Positions 43,173-51,935 of a DNA stretch of 64,000 bases are shown in pieces. The notes under the pieces were generated by a model that was not told the origin of the DNA, ran no database searches, and saw nothing but the letters and a program-made list of their open reading frames with translations. Origin of the DNA: Schaedlerella arabinosiphila (GTDB lineage: Bacteria; Bacillota; Clostridia; Lachnospirales; Lachnospiraceae). The position numbers were made by a program, and so were the translations under genes. The DNA is taken from assembly GCF_003885045.1 (NCBI RefSeq), contig NZ_RHJS01000002.1:5635302-5699301 (forward strand), in the 5' to 3' direction. Numbering within the stretch: the first letter of the stretch is position 1; each line of letters starts with the position of its first letter.

Positions 43173-43232
43173 AAGTACAGCATATAACTGATACAAGGTT
43201 ATATAGAGGATATAATCATATTAGGAGGTACT

Positions 43233-44969
43233 ATGATGGAGTACAAAGAAAGATACCAGGAATGGCTGTCAAACCCTTATTTTGATGCGGACACCAAGGC
43301 CGAATTGGAAGGCATCAGGGAGGATGACAACGAGATCAAAGAGCGTTTTTACATGGATCTGGAATTTGGTACGGCCGGGCTGCGGGGGATCATCGGAGCA
43401 GGAACAAACCGGATGAACATTTATACAGTCAGGAAAGCGACTCAGGGACTGGCAAATTATATCATCAAGAACGGAAGCGCTGACAAAGGGGTTGCGATCG
43501 CATTTGATTCCCGCCGCATGTCGCCCGAATTTGCAGAGGAGGCGGCGCTTTGCCTGGCGGCCAACGGGATCAAGGCTTATGTGTTCGAATCCCTTCGTCC
43601 CACTCCGGAGCTTTCCTTCGCAGTACGCAAGCTCTCCTGCATCGCCGGGATCAACATCACCGCAAGCCACAATCCGCCGGAGTACAACGGATACAAGGTA
43701 TACTGGGCGGACGGCGCGCAGATCACACCGCCCCATGACAAGGGGATCATGGACGAGGTAAAGGCCGTTGAGGACTATACCACCATGAAGACCATGTCAA
43801 AGGATGCGGCAAAGGAAGCAGGGCTTTACGAGTCCATCGGGGCAGCCATTGACGATGCATACATAGCGGAGCTGAAAAAGCAGGTGAAGCATCAGGACGC
43901 CATCGACGCGGCTGCAAAGGACCTCAAGATCGTCTACACGCCTCTCCACGGCACGGGCAATATCCCGGCGCGCCGGATCTTAAAGGAGCTGGGCTTTGAA
44001 AATGTATACGTGGTAAAGGAACAGGAACTGCCGGACGGCGAATTTCCGACCGTGTCTTACCCCAACCCGGAAGCAGAGGAAGCATTTGAGCTGGGCCTGA
44101 AGCTGGCAAAAGAGATCGACGCGGATATCGTGCTGGCTACAGATCCCGACGCGGACAGGCTTGGTGTCCGTGTAAAGGACAAGAACGGCGAATACCACAC
44201 CCTCACCGGCAATATGTCCGGGTGTCTCCTGGCAGATTATGAGATCGGCGAGAAGAAGGAGATCGACGGCGGCCTTCCGGCGGACGGAAAGTTTATCAAG
44301 ACCATTGTAACGACCAACATGGCAGATGCCATTGCAAAATATTACGGCGTGGACCTGATCGAATGCCTCACCGGATTTAAGTTCATCGGACAGCAGATCC
44401 TTGGATTTGAGACAAGCGGCAAGGGCGAGTACCTCTTTGGATTTGAAGAGAGCTACGGATGCCTGATCGGAACCCATGCAAGGGACAAGGATGCCATTGT
44501 GGCTACTATGGCGCTCTGCGAGGCGGCGGCTTTCTACAAGACACTGGACATGACCCTCTGGGATGCGATGATCGCTATGTATGACCGCTATGGATACTAC
44601 AAGGACGACATCCAGTCCATCACCCTCAAGGGAATCGAAGGGCTTGCGAAGATCCAGGAGATCTTGGAGACTCTCCGGAAGAATCCTCCGACAGAGATCG
44701 CAGGCTACAAGGTGCTCAAGGCAAGGGATTACAAGGCGGATACGATCAAGGATATGGAGACCGGAGAAGTGACGGGAACCGGGCTGCCTTCCTCCAACGT
44801 GCTGTACTACGACCTGACGGACGACGCATGGGTATGTGTAAGACCTTCCGGCACCGAGCCCAAGGTAAAATTCTACTACGGCGTGAAGGGAACCTCCATG
44901 GAGGACGCAGACGCGAAATCCGCAGCAATGGGCAAAGAAGTCCTGGCGATGATTGATAAGATGATGTAA
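43233..44969 (+). CDS. pgcA: Phosphoglucomutase/phosphomannomutase
   Basis: A 578-residue alpha-D-phosphohexomutase that interconverts glucose-6- and glucose-1-phosphate. The phosphoserine is Ser145 in TASHNPPEYNGYK, the Mg loop is ATDPDADRLGV, the sugar loop GFEESYGCL, and the phosphate loop RPSGTEPKVKFYYG. It would supply glucose-1-phosphate to RfbF and other nucleotide-sugar routes. GGAGG precedes the ATG; the second ATG at 43236 is an alternative start. Confidence 0.93.
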   Translation: MMEYKERYQEWLSNPYFDADTKAELEGIREDDNEIKERFYMDLEFGTAGLRGIIGAGTNRMNIYTVRKATQGLANYIIKNGSADKGVAIAFDSRRMSPEFAEEAALCLAANGIKAYVFESLRPTPELSFAVRKLSCIAGINITASHNPPEYNGYKVYWADGAQITPPHDKGIMDEVKAVEDYTTMKTMSKDAAKEAGLYESIGAAIDDAYIAELKKQVKHQDAIDAAAKDLKIVYTPLHGTGNIPARRILKELGFENVYVVKEQELPDGEFPTVSYPNPEAEEAFELGLKLAKEIDADIVLATDPDADRLGVRVKDKNGEYHTLTGNMSGCLLADYEIGEKKEIDGGLPADGKFIKTIVTTNMADAIAKYYGVDLIECLTGFKFIGQQILGFETSGKGEYLFGFEESYGCLIGTHARDKDAIVATMALCEAAAFYKTLDMTLWDAMIAMYDRYGYYKDDIQSITLKGIEGLAKIQEILETLRKNPPTEIAGYKVLKARDYKADTIKDMETGEVTGTGLPSSNVLYYDLTDDAWVCVRPSGTEPKVKFYYGVKGTSMEDADAKSAAMGKEVLAMIDKMM

Positions 44970-45044
44970 GGGGATACTCCTGGAATCCGAAGGCAAAGTT
45001 ACTGCGGATAGTAACAAGAAATAGCCAAAATACGAGGAAATACC

Positions 45045-45073
45045 TTGACAAACATCATAGAAACAGGTATAAC
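45045..45073 (+). promoter_or_regulatory. Promoter of the HU gene
   Basis: TTGACA at 45045-45050 and TATAAC at 45068-45073 are separated by exactly 17 bp, a near-consensus vegetative promoter. The leader is about 105 nt. Confidence 0.8.
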
Positions 45074-45186
45074 AGTACGTAAAGGCAATTAGCACAGGCA
45101 TGTCGGCTGTGGGCGTGCGGGCTTTGTCTTCACATTAATCTATAGAATGAATGTTGTTCTAGTACAATAAAGAGGAGGAAACATCC

Positions 45187-45462
45187 ATGAACAAAACAGA
45201 ATTAGTAGCAGCAATCGCAGAAAATGCAGAGATTTCCAAAAAAGACGCCGAGAAAGCCGTAAAAGCTTTTGTTGAAGTTATAACGGAAGAATTAAAGAAG
45301 GGTGAGAAGGTTCAGCTTGTTGGATTCGGTACATTTGAAGTGACTTCCAGAGCAGCAAGAGAAGGAAGAAACCCGCAGACCGGCAATACAATGAAGATTG
45401 CTGCCTGCAAGGCACCGAAGTTCAAAGCAGGCAAGGCTTTGAAGGATGCTGTGAATTCATAA
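45187..45462 (+). CDS. hup: HU-family nucleoid protein
   Basis: A 91-residue histone-like DNA-bending protein. [24 protein letters not shown] and the flexible arm signature [21 protein letters not shown] are clear, with the tip proline in RNPQTG. It packages DNA as a dimer. AGAGGAGGAAAC precedes the ATG. Monocistronic with its own promoter and terminator. Confidence 0.96.
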   Translation: MNKTELVAAIAENAEISKKDAEKAVKAFVEVITEELKKGEKVQLVGFGTFEVTSRAAREGRNPQTGNTMKIAACKAPKFKAGKALKDAVNS

Positions 45463-45479
45463 TCAGGATGTGCGGTAAA

Positions 45480-45509
45480 GCCTGCATGATCAGATCATGC
45501 AGGCTTTTT
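45480..45509 (+). terminator. Intrinsic terminator of the HU gene
   Basis: An 11-bp perfect stem (GCCTGCATGAT with ATCATGCAGGC) around a 3-nt loop, followed by five T. Confidence 0.9.
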
Positions 45510-45572
45510 GTATATCATCGTATGCAAAAACCCTCCGGGGGATGCGCACACTTTATTCCATAGGAGGAACTT

Positions 45573-45812
45573 ATGAGACTGGATAAATTTTTAAAAGTAT
45601 CACGGCTGATCAAACGGCGGACCGTGGCAAATGAAGCCTGCGACGCCGGGCGCGTCCTTGTGAACGGCAATGTGGCAAAAGCCTCCGTGAAGGTCAAGGT
45701 GGGGGACGTCATCGAGATCCAGTTCGGTACCAAGACGGTGAAGGTCGAAGTGCTGGACATCCAGGATACGACAAAGAAGGAAGAAGCAAAGGATTTGTTC
45801 CGATATCTGTGA
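45573..45812 (+). CDS. rqcP: S4-domain RNA-binding protein RqcP (YabO)
   Basis: A 79-residue stand-alone S4 domain (MRLDKFLKVSRLIKRRTVAN, GRVLVNGNVAKAS). In B. subtilis RqcP works with RqcH in alanine tailing on stalled 50S ribosomes. Position before yabP-yabQ-divIC-spoIIE matches yabO. AGGAGG precedes the ATG. Confidence 0.92.
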   Translation: MRLDKFLKVSRLIKRRTVANEACDAGRVLVNGNVAKASVKVKVGDVIEIQFGTKTVKVEVLDIQDTTKKEEAKDLFRYL

Positions 45813-45977
45813 TCATTTTGGAATCCCCTTTGTTCTGAATCCATGAATGGGTAACCGCACAGCTGGAAATTTTCTGCAAACAGGCATAATATAAAACAAC
45901 CCCTCATATATATAAAAAGGTGTATGGAGCCGGAATTGGGTTACAGGATCAACAGATATGGCAAAGGGGGAACAGAT

Positions 45978-46262
45978 ATGGAGGAACGGCAGCCTGTAAA
46001 GGCACATAAGCTGGTGGTAAACAACCGGAAGACAAGTATGGTCACAGGAGTGCTGGATGTGCTTTCCTTTGACCTGAATGAAATTCTACTGGAAACGGAA
46101 CAGGGGATGCTGATGGTCAAGGGGACGGATCTGCACGTGAACCGGCTCAGCGTGGAGAAGGGCGAGGTGGATCTGTCGGGAAACATTGACAGCATCGCAT
46201 ATTCCAGCGTGAGCCAGGCGGGACACCCGAACGATAACTTTTTCGCAAAATTATTCAAGTAG
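45978..46262 (+). CDS. yabP: Sporulation protein YabP
   Basis: The start at 45978 has AAAGGGGG upstream. The 94-residue protein has the YabP/YqfC fold (HKLVVNNRKTSMVTGVLDVLS, FDLNEILLET, KGTDLHVNRLSVEKGEVDLSG). Needed in sporulation in B. subtilis, expressed in the mother cell. Ten bp separate it from yabQ. Confidence 0.92.
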   Translation: MEERQPVKAHKLVVNNRKTSMVTGVLDVLSFDLNEILLETEQGMLMVKGTDLHVNRLSVEKGEVDLSGNIDSIAYSSVSQAGHPNDNFFAKLFK

Positions 46263-46271
46263 GTCAGCCCC

Positions 46272-46604
46272 ATGATGCTGGGAATCGGAAAAGAGGCCGT
46301 GATTTTCGTGTATGCGGGCCTGTCGGGGATCGTTACATTTTCCTGCTATCAGATACTGCTGCTGCTGAGAAAGCTTGTCCCACATTCCGCGGCAGCGGTC
46401 AGTACGGAGGATTTTTTTTATTGGATCGGAATCAGCGCTTATCTGTTTCGGCAGATGTATCATACAACTTATGGGAGTGTCAGATGGTTCTTCATACTAG
46501 GACTAGTGGTTGGGAATTTTCTGGCATTTTTTTGTAAAATCCTGTTGAAAAAAACATCCGCAAAGTGGAAGAATAAACTTGAAAAAAGAAAGAAAAGCGA
46601 ATAG
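46272..46604 (+). CDS. yabQ: Spore cortex protein YabQ
   Basis: A 110-residue membrane protein with three predicted helices and a basic C-terminal tail (KKTSAKWKNKLEKRKKSE). YabQ is in the outer forespore membrane and is needed for cortex formation. Gene order confirms the call more than the sequence itself. No strong AGGAGG site, so it is probably coupled to yabP. Confidence 0.85.
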   Translation: MMLGIGKEAVIFVYAGLSGIVTFSCYQILLLLRKLVPHSAAAVSTEDFFYWIGISAYLFRQMYHTTYGSVRWFFILGLVVGNFLAFFCKILLKKTSAKWKNKLEKRKKSE

Positions 46605-46623
46605 AATAATAAGAGGATACTTT

Positions 46624-46662
46624 ATGAAACGGCCGAATGGCCATAATGGGGAATGCGTATGA
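46624..46662 (+). CDS. Tiny upstream frame coupled to divIC
   Basis: An ATG with AGAGGA 7 bp upstream encodes 12 residues (MKRPNGHNGECV); its TGA overlaps the ATG of divIC at 46659. It contains copy 3 of the GCCGAAYGGCCAT motif. It may be a translational-coupling leader or chance. Confidence 0.35.
   Translation: MKRPNGHNGECV
46632..46644 (+). repeat. Short repeated motif GCCGAATGGCCAT, copy 3
   Basis: Directly ahead of divIC. It shares GAAACGGCCGAA-GGCCATA with the leader at 33109 except one base. Confidence 0.5.
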
Positions 46663-46997
46663 GTCAAAGGAAAAAGGCGCCTGCGGGCAGGAAACACAGC
46701 CGAAAGGGTACGTCCATCTTCCGGCAGCATAAAAGAAGCATTGTGATCATTTACACCGTTTTGGGAATGCTGGCGGCCATGCTGGCGGTTAATTCGGTCA
46801 GCCTCTACGCGCGCAACCAGATCTACAAGCAGCAGGAGGCGGAGCTCAAGGCCCAGATCGAAGAGCAGAATACCCGTTTCGACAAGCTGAAGGAATACGA
46901 GGAATATGTAAAAAGCGACGATTACATCAGGGACGTGGCAGAGGAAAAGCTGGGGCTGGTAGATCCAAATGAGATCCTGTTCCGGCCGGAGGAGTAG
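46659..46997 (+). CDS. divIC: Septum formation initiator DivIC/FtsB-like
   Basis: The ATG at 46659 has GGGGA 6 bp upstream and is preferred to 46653. About 112 residues: a basic cytoplasmic N-terminus, one membrane helix (IVIIYTVLGMLAAMLAVNSV), a coiled coil (QQEAELKAQIEEQNTRFDKL) and the DivIC-type motif YIRDVAEEKLGLVDPNEILF. Works with FtsL and DivIB in the divisome. Confidence 0.93.
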   Translation: MSQRKKAPAGRKHSRKGTSIFRQHKRSIVIIYTVLGMLAAMLAVNSVSLYARNQIYKQQEAELKAQIEEQNTRFDKLKEYEEYVKSDDYIRDVAEEKLGLVDPNEILFRPEE

Positions 46998-47064
46998 CAA
47001 AGCCGCGCTGCAGCCCGCGTCCGGGCAGGCATAAAACTGTAAGGGAATATCGGATACGAAAGAG

Positions 47065-47093
47065 AAACTCCAGGGAGATACCTGGAGTTTTTT
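47065..47093 (+). terminator. Intrinsic terminator between divIC and spoIIE
   Basis: AAACTCCAGG pairs with CCTGGAGTTT, 6-nt loop, then a six-T run. It separates the division gene from the sporulation phosphatase and implies a spoIIE promoter downstream or read-through. Confidence 0.9.
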
Positions 47094-47123
47094 GCTGTCT
47101 TGCGGCAGTCAGGAGGGATAGAG

Positions 47124-48521
47124 ATGGAGGATGGACAAGTATTGCACACCAGTCCTTATGTGACACAGATTGAGAGATTTGCGGATTCCCTGAAGCAGCT
47201 TTCCCATGCGTTTCTGCAGATGGGGGAAAAGAAGCAGTCATTTACAAGCGAGGAGATCGACGGGATGTTCGACTGGGTGAAGGAGAAGGTCTGCAAGGGC
47301 TGCGAGAAATGCGCCTGGTGCTGGGGGGAGAACTTTGTACATACATACCAGATGGGTTATGAGGTGCTCTCCGCGGTGGACACCTATGGAAATGAACTCA
47401 ATACCGAGACGAAACGGAAGCTGAAGCAGTGCTGCATCATGGCGCCGCGTTTCCTGCGGGAAATGCTGGAGGCGTTTCACAGCGCCAGGCAGAATATGAT
47501 GTGGCTCAACCGGATGGCACAGAGCAGGGAAGGCTGCGCGATCCAGATGGACACCTTCGCGGATATGATCCGGGTGACGGCAAAGGAACTGGAGGACAGC
47601 CTGTTTATTGACGACCGTCTGGAAAAACGGCTGGTTGCCGCTTTGAAAAAAAGGGGCGTCCGGGTATTGTATACCAATTTCTTTATGAACCGGGAGGGAA
47701 AGTATGAGGTTCATGTGACCGCCCGGGCTATGCAGGATGTGAATATCACCTGCAAGGAACTGGTCAGGACGGTTTCCGAGGTCATGGGCCGCCGGCTGGT
47801 GCCGGAGGGGATATACGCCCAGACAGTGGGACGGGAATACACCACCATCATCTGTCAGGAAGGGCCCACCTATTATACCCTGCAGGGGGTTGCCAGGATC
47901 GGAAAAGACTGCAGCCAGATTTCCGGGGATAATTTTATGATGCTCAATCTTCCCAGGGGAAGGCTGGCCGCGGCCCTGTCCGACGGCATGGGCTCCGGGG
48001 AAAAGGCGTGCCAGGAGAGCACGCTGGTCATTGAGCTTCTGGAGGAACTCTTAGAAGCCGGATTTCCGGAAAAAACAGCCATCCAGATGATCAACACCAC
48101 CCTGGTCATGGGGCGGGAGGAGATCCATTATTCGACGGTGGACATGAGCGTGTTCGATCTCTATACAGGCACCTGCGAGCTGATCAAGGCCGGGGCCTCA
48201 TCCACCTTTATCCGCCAGAAGGACAAGGTGGAGCACTTAAGCTCCACCAGCCTGCCTATCGGGGTACTCCACCAGATCGAGATCGATTCCGTGGAGCGGC
48301 AGTTGTCCGACGGGGACTTTGTGGTGATGGTGACGGACGGCGTGATGGACGCGCTTCCGGTGGGGGAGCAGGACATCCTCCTGGAGACGATCATCCAGGG
48401 CACCCTTCTGGTGAACCCAAAGGAGATGGCCAACCACATCCTGGAACAGGTGCTGAACTGGACCGGGGAGCCGCCCCAGGACGACATGACCGTGCTGGTG
48501 ATCGGGATATGGGAAAAATAA
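47124..48521 (+). CDS. spoIIE: SpoIIE phosphatase without its membrane domain
   Basis: The start at 47124 has AGGAGGG 6 bp upstream. The 465-residue protein has the SpoIIE middle region (Cys-rich VCKGCEKCAWCWGENF, residues 55-72) and the PP2C phosphatase domain (SGDNFMMLNLPRGRLAAALSDGMGSG and YSTVDMSVFD, residues 270-465). In B. subtilis SpoIIE is over 800 residues with ten N-terminal helices and dephosphorylates SpoIIAA to activate sigma-F. Here the membrane part is absent and a terminator stands just upstream, so the gene genuinely starts in the linker. Place after yabP-yabQ-divIC supports orthology. Confidence 0.9.
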   Translation: MEDGQVLHTSPYVTQIERFADSLKQLSHAFLQMGEKKQSFTSEEIDGMFDWVKEKVCKGCEKCAWCWGENFVHTYQMGYEVLSAVDTYGNELNTETKRKLKQCCIMAPRFLREMLEAFHSARQNMMWLNRMAQSREGCAIQMDTFADMIRVTAKELEDSLFIDDRLEKRLVAALKKRGVRVLYTNFFMNREGKYEVHVTARAMQDVNITCKELVRTVSEVMGRRLVPEGIYAQTVGREYTTIICQEGPTYYTLQGVARIGKDCSQISGDNFMMLNLPRGRLAAALSDGMGSGEKACQESTLVIELLEELLEAGFPEKTAIQMINTTLVMGREEIHYSTVDMSVFDLYTGTCELIKAGASSTFIRQKDKVEHLSSTSLPIGVLHQIEIDSVERQLSDGDFVVMVTDGVMDALPVGEQDILLETIIQGTLLVNPKEMANHILEQVLNWTGEPPQDDMTVLVIGIWEK

Positions 48522-48547
48522 CAGGTACAGATACGAAAGGATTTTCT

Positions 48548-49204
48548 ATGAGAGACTATAGTTTGCCATGCCGTACGGCGCGGTTAAAAGGAATACATAC
48601 CCCCCGGTTTTTCGTATTTTTTTCGGGCTGGCTGCACGCCAGGAAGGGGTTTATTAAGGTTGACGAATGGGGCTGTATGCAGTCCGGGTTTATCAAGAGG
48701 AAACAGGAAGACTTTGAATATTATTCCGCCAAGCTGATGGAGCAGATGGAGGAGGCGCTGTCCCCGTCCCGGGTGGAGCTTAAGCGGCTGCTCATGGACT
48801 ACACGGCCCTGAATCAGAAGGGCGCGCCTTCCAAATCCGCCCCAAATAAAGCGGCAAAATCCATCCGGGAGATCCGGGCGGCGGAATCCGGGAAGCAGGA
48901 GGACAAACTCCGGGAATCCAGGCGCAGGGAGCTGTTCGGTGAGATCGTCCGGGTGCAGAAGGGGCTGGAAACAAAAGAGGTGATCATGGAGGAAGAGCTT
49001 CTGGCCGCGGCGGCAAGGCTTCGGGCGCTGCTCTCCTGCTACTGCCACGGCGCGCTGTACAACTGGGGAAGGCGGGAGTGGGACGCCAGGGCGGTGCCGG
49101 AGGTCAGCATCGACAACCGGGCCTACCAGCTATACCGGAACTGGCACAAGGAGGACGACGATTATGTGAAGGAGGTCATCCGATATGCGGGAAAGGCTAA
49201 ATAA
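48548..49204 (+). CDS. Unrecognised protein, first gene of the post-spoIIE operon
   Basis: The start at 48548 has AAAGGA 7 bp upstream; the frame also opens at 48509 inside spoIIE. A 218-residue soluble protein that I do not recognise. The centre is charged and helical with coiled-coil text (EDKLRESRRRELFGEIVRVQ), Ala-rich near residues 165-185, and an aromatic end (RAYQLYRNWHKEDDDYV). No signal peptide. It overlaps the next gene by 20 bp, so it is co-translated with it. Confidence 0.65.
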   Translation: MRDYSLPCRTARLKGIHTPRFFVFFSGWLHARKGFIKVDEWGCMQSGFIKRKQEDFEYYSAKLMEQMEEALSPSRVELKRLLMDYTALNQKGAPSKSAPNKAAKSIREIRAAESGKQEDKLRESRRRELFGEIVRVQKGLETKEVIMEEELLAAAARLRALLSCYCHGALYNWGRREWDARAVPEVSIDNRAYQLYRNWHKEDDDYVKEVIRYAGKAK

Positions 49205-49601
49205 ACTGTTCAAAAGGACATTGAAGCCGGTAGGGCTGCCCCGGGGCTGCAAGGAACTGGACTTCGGAGCCATGTTTTGCCACGCATCGAAGCATGTGGG
49301 AATCCGCCCGGTTACATATGAATTTCCCCAGCGGATCTATGAATTTTCCAAATCGCTGGACGAGGAGATCGATACATTTCTGGCCAGCGTGGACTGCGAC
49401 AGGTATAACGAGAATTATTTTGACCCGGTGATCAATATCACCTGCAATCTGGGGATCACCGACATCGACCGCCAGGCCCAGGCCCATAAGCGGGCATGCC
49501 TGGGAATCCGGGAGATCCAGAACGTGGAGCTTCAGCGGCTGAGGCTGGAAAAGCAGGAGGTGGAGGTGCAGATCGAGAAAAACAGGCGGGAGGAAATGTG
49601 A
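49185..49601 (+). CDS. Unrecognised protein, second gene of the post-spoIIE operon
   Basis: A 138-residue protein without recognised family. A short basic start, then a mixed core with FGAMFCHASKHVGIRPVTYE and NYFDPVINITCNLGITDID, and a charged C-terminal helix rich in Glu, Gln and Arg (LQRLRLEKQEVEVQIEK). No signal peptide or membrane helix. The start lies inside the end of the previous gene. Possibly the cytoplasmic partner of the membrane protein that follows. Confidence 0.6.
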   Translation: MRERLNKLFKRTLKPVGLPRGCKELDFGAMFCHASKHVGIRPVTYEFPQRIYEFSKSLDEEIDTFLASVDCDRYNENYFDPVINITCNLGITDIDRQAQAHKRACLGIREIQNVELQRLRLEKQEVEVQIEKNRREEM

Positions 49602-49686
49602 AAGGGAACGGGAAAAAGTACCCGGAGGAGGGGCATGGATCGGGAGTGAAAACAGGCAGAGAAGAAGCAGAAAAAGGAGGAGGAAA

Positions 49687-50679
49687 ATGTTTTATAATGC
49701 ACGGCGCGTCCGAAAGAGACAGAATCACGCAATGGTCAAGGCGGAAATAGAAAAGCAGAATGCGGGGCAGAGCTTTCTGCAGAATCCCTATGTGAAGAAC
49801 GGCATCATTGTGGTCTGTATGATCGCAGACATGGCAACACTGTACAGTATATTTGAACTGCAGATGACAGAGCAGCAGATTTTGACGGTCATTATCACCA
49901 TCGTGATCGCGGGGGCTTTGAATATCGCCCCGGTGCTTTTGGCACTCTGTCTCAACGACCAGGAGGATCGGTCCGGACTGAAAAAAATGCAGATGGCGGC
50001 GTTTTCAGGGGTGTTCCTGATCCTGTTCATCTCCACGGCAATCCTGCGGTGGACCTCGCGGCAGGATCTGTTCGCATCCGAAACCGGGATCGTCATTTCC
50101 GGAGTCCGGGACACAGAGAGAAATGGTTCGGCGATGACGGACGGGGGGCTGCAGGGCCAGCCCTTTCAGGATCTGGAGCCGGAAAATATAGAGCTGCGGG
50201 AAGTGCGGCCGAAGAATACAGACCCCCAGGCCGTATGGCTCCAGAATATCCGGCCCCGGAAGACGGCGGTTCAGGAGACGGATATTCAGGGGGTTACCAT
50301 GGCGCAGAACGCATGCGCCCTGATCCTGCTGCTGGAACCTTTGGCGACCAGCGCGGTCTGCTTTGGACTGAGCTATGAAAAAGACCCGGAAAAAAAGAAA
50401 CGCCAGCTTCTGCGCCTGCAGAATGTCCGTCTGAGACAGCAGCGGGACGAATACCAGGTTCAGATCGCGGAGCTGGAGCAGGAGCTTTCGGAGTGCGACC
50501 TGGAAGAATATGACAGGGAGCAGTACGAGACCATGCGGCAGCAGATCGAACTGTACAGACAGTATTTCAAAATCCACGCCCGCAGAAGGCTTGCGGAAAA
50601 AGACGGAACCGCCAACGCAGCCACGCTCCTTCTGGAGGAAAGCAAACTGGTACAGGCAATAGGAGGGATGAAGCTGTGA
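49687..50679 (+). CDS. Unrecognised membrane protein with coiled-coil tail
   Basis: A 330-residue protein with four predicted membrane helices (around residues 38-58, 62-88, 100-122 and 205-225) and a long polar loop between the third and fourth. Residues 230-310 are a charged coiled coil (RLRQQRDEYQVQIAELEQEL). AAAGGAGGAGGAAA precedes the ATG. Its stop overlaps the start of the lipoprotein gene, so the two products probably form one complex. No family recognised. Confidence 0.65.
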   Translation: MFYNARRVRKRQNHAMVKAEIEKQNAGQSFLQNPYVKNGIIVVCMIADMATLYSIFELQMTEQQILTVIITIVIAGALNIAPVLLALCLNDQEDRSGLKKMQMAAFSGVFLILFISTAILRWTSRQDLFASETGIVISGVRDTERNGSAMTDGGLQGQPFQDLEPENIELREVRPKNTDPQAVWLQNIRPRKTAVQETDIQGVTMAQNACALILLLEPLATSAVCFGLSYEKDPEKKKRQLLRLQNVRLRQQRDEYQVQIAELEQELSECDLEEYDREQYETMRQQIELYRQYFKIHARRRLAEKDGTANAATLLLEESKLVQAIGGMKL

Positions 50680-51935
50680 GAAAACAAGGAAACCGAATCC
50701 GTGTGAACAACATCTGCCGCTTTGTGTTTCTGGCTCTGGCAGTACTGGCATCTGCCGTGGGCTGCGGCGCATCAAAAAAGGAAGAGGAGCAGGCGGTTCA
50801 TCTTGCGGTCATTCTGGGTGCCCACGCCAACGCACCCAGGGCAAATACCTCCCTCATCTATGATTCCGTGCTGGAAGCCTGCGGGCAGAGCGGCTCAAGC
50901 ATTTCCCTCATTGTAAACGACGGCGCCCCCTATGCGTCGGTAGTGGACATTCCGGAAACAAAGGCCGGGCTGAGCCGTGAAAAATACAGATCCATTGCGG
51001 AGGATCGGGCGCGGCAGATCCTGGAACTGGCAGACCAGATGCTGGCCCGGACAGGAGAAAGCGACCTGCTGTCCGCGGCGGCTCTTGCGGCCCGGCATCT
51101 GAACGCGGAGGAGGGCGGCAGAAAGGAACTGGTCATCCTGGATTCCGGCCTGACCACCGTTCCGCCGCTGGACTTTACGGAGAGCACGCTGGATGGGATA
51201 CAGACGGAACAGATTTTGGACGCGCTGGAGGAACAAGACGCGGTTCCGGATCTGAAGGGCATAGAAAGCGTCTGCTTTTACAATCTGGGAGACGTGGCCG
51301 AACCCCAGTCGCGGATCACAGAGGGAGACCGGAAGCGGCTGACCGAGATCTGGAAGGGGATCTTTGACAGGGCAGGCGCGAAGCGGGTGGAATTTCGGAC
51401 AGACCTGCCCCTGTCCGCGGTTTATGCAGAGGGGGAGGTGCCGGCGGTATCCGTCATGCCGGTGGTGGAACAGGCTTCCGCGCTGGTCTGGGAAGAGATT
51501 GATCTGGATGAGCTGGACGCGGTCAGCTTCGGAGAGGAAACCATTGCCTTTCTGCCGGATACGGACGAGCTGGTGGACAGGGAAGCCGCAAAAAAGGTGC
51601 TGGAGGGTGTGGCCGGGTATATGAAAGAGCACCCCCAGTTTCAGGCCATGCTGGTGGGAACCACAGCCAAAACAGGGGATCTTGAGAGCTGCATCAGCCT
51701 TTCAGGAAAACGGGCGGAGGCGGTGCGGGAGCTGCTGATGGAACAGGGGATCGACGGGATAAGGCTGGAAACGGCCGGAACCGGATACGAGAATCCGTTT
51801 TACATCAACGACCAGAAGGACGGCGCGCTGGATGAAACCGCGGCGGCAAAGAACCGTTCCGTTATCCTTCTGGACGCCTCCGGGGACATGGCGTCGCAGA
51901 TCCGGGGACACGGGTATCTCGTCCGGGGGCAGTAG
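50676..51935 (+). CDS. Lipoprotein with OmpA-like C-terminal domain
   Basis: A 419-residue protein starting at GTG. Residues 1-30 are a lipoprotein signal (hydrophobic stretch, VGC lipobox). Residues 40-270 have von Willebrand-like alternating strands and helices (VHLAVILGAHANA, KELVILDSGLTT). Residues 290-410 match the OmpA/MotB peptidoglycan-binding fold: FLPDTDELVDREAAKKVLEGVA, LSGKRAEAVRELLMEQGID and AAKNRSVILLD. OmpA-like domains are rare in a Gram-positive; here it probably anchors the complex in the wall. Confidence 0.75.
   Translation: MRKQGNRIRVNNICRFVFLALAVLASAVGCGASKKEEEQAVHLAVILGAHANAPRANTSLIYDSVLEACGQSGSSISLIVNDGAPYASVVDIPETKAGLSREKYRSIAEDRARQILELADQMLARTGESDLLSAAALAARHLNAEEGGRKELVILDSGLTTVPPLDFTESTLDGIQTEQILDALEEQDAVPDLKGIESVCFYNLGDVAEPQSRITEGDRKRLTEIWKGIFDRAGAKRVEFRTDLPLSAVYAEGEVPAVSVMPVVEQASALVWEEIDLDELDAVSFGEETIAFLPDTDELVDREAAKKVLEGVAGYMKEHPQFQAMLVGTTAKTGDLESCISLSGKRAEAVRELLMEQGIDGIRLETAGTGYENPFYINDQKDGALDETAAAKNRSVILLDASGDMASQIRGHGYLVRGQ

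Noticed and set aside
43980-45101. Long minus-strand open frame opposite the phosphohexomutase
   Set aside because: Antisense shadow caused by codon bias; product has no recognisable domain.
45100-45180. Possible regulatory RNA in the HU leader
   Set aside because: No stable or recognisable fold was seen by eye.
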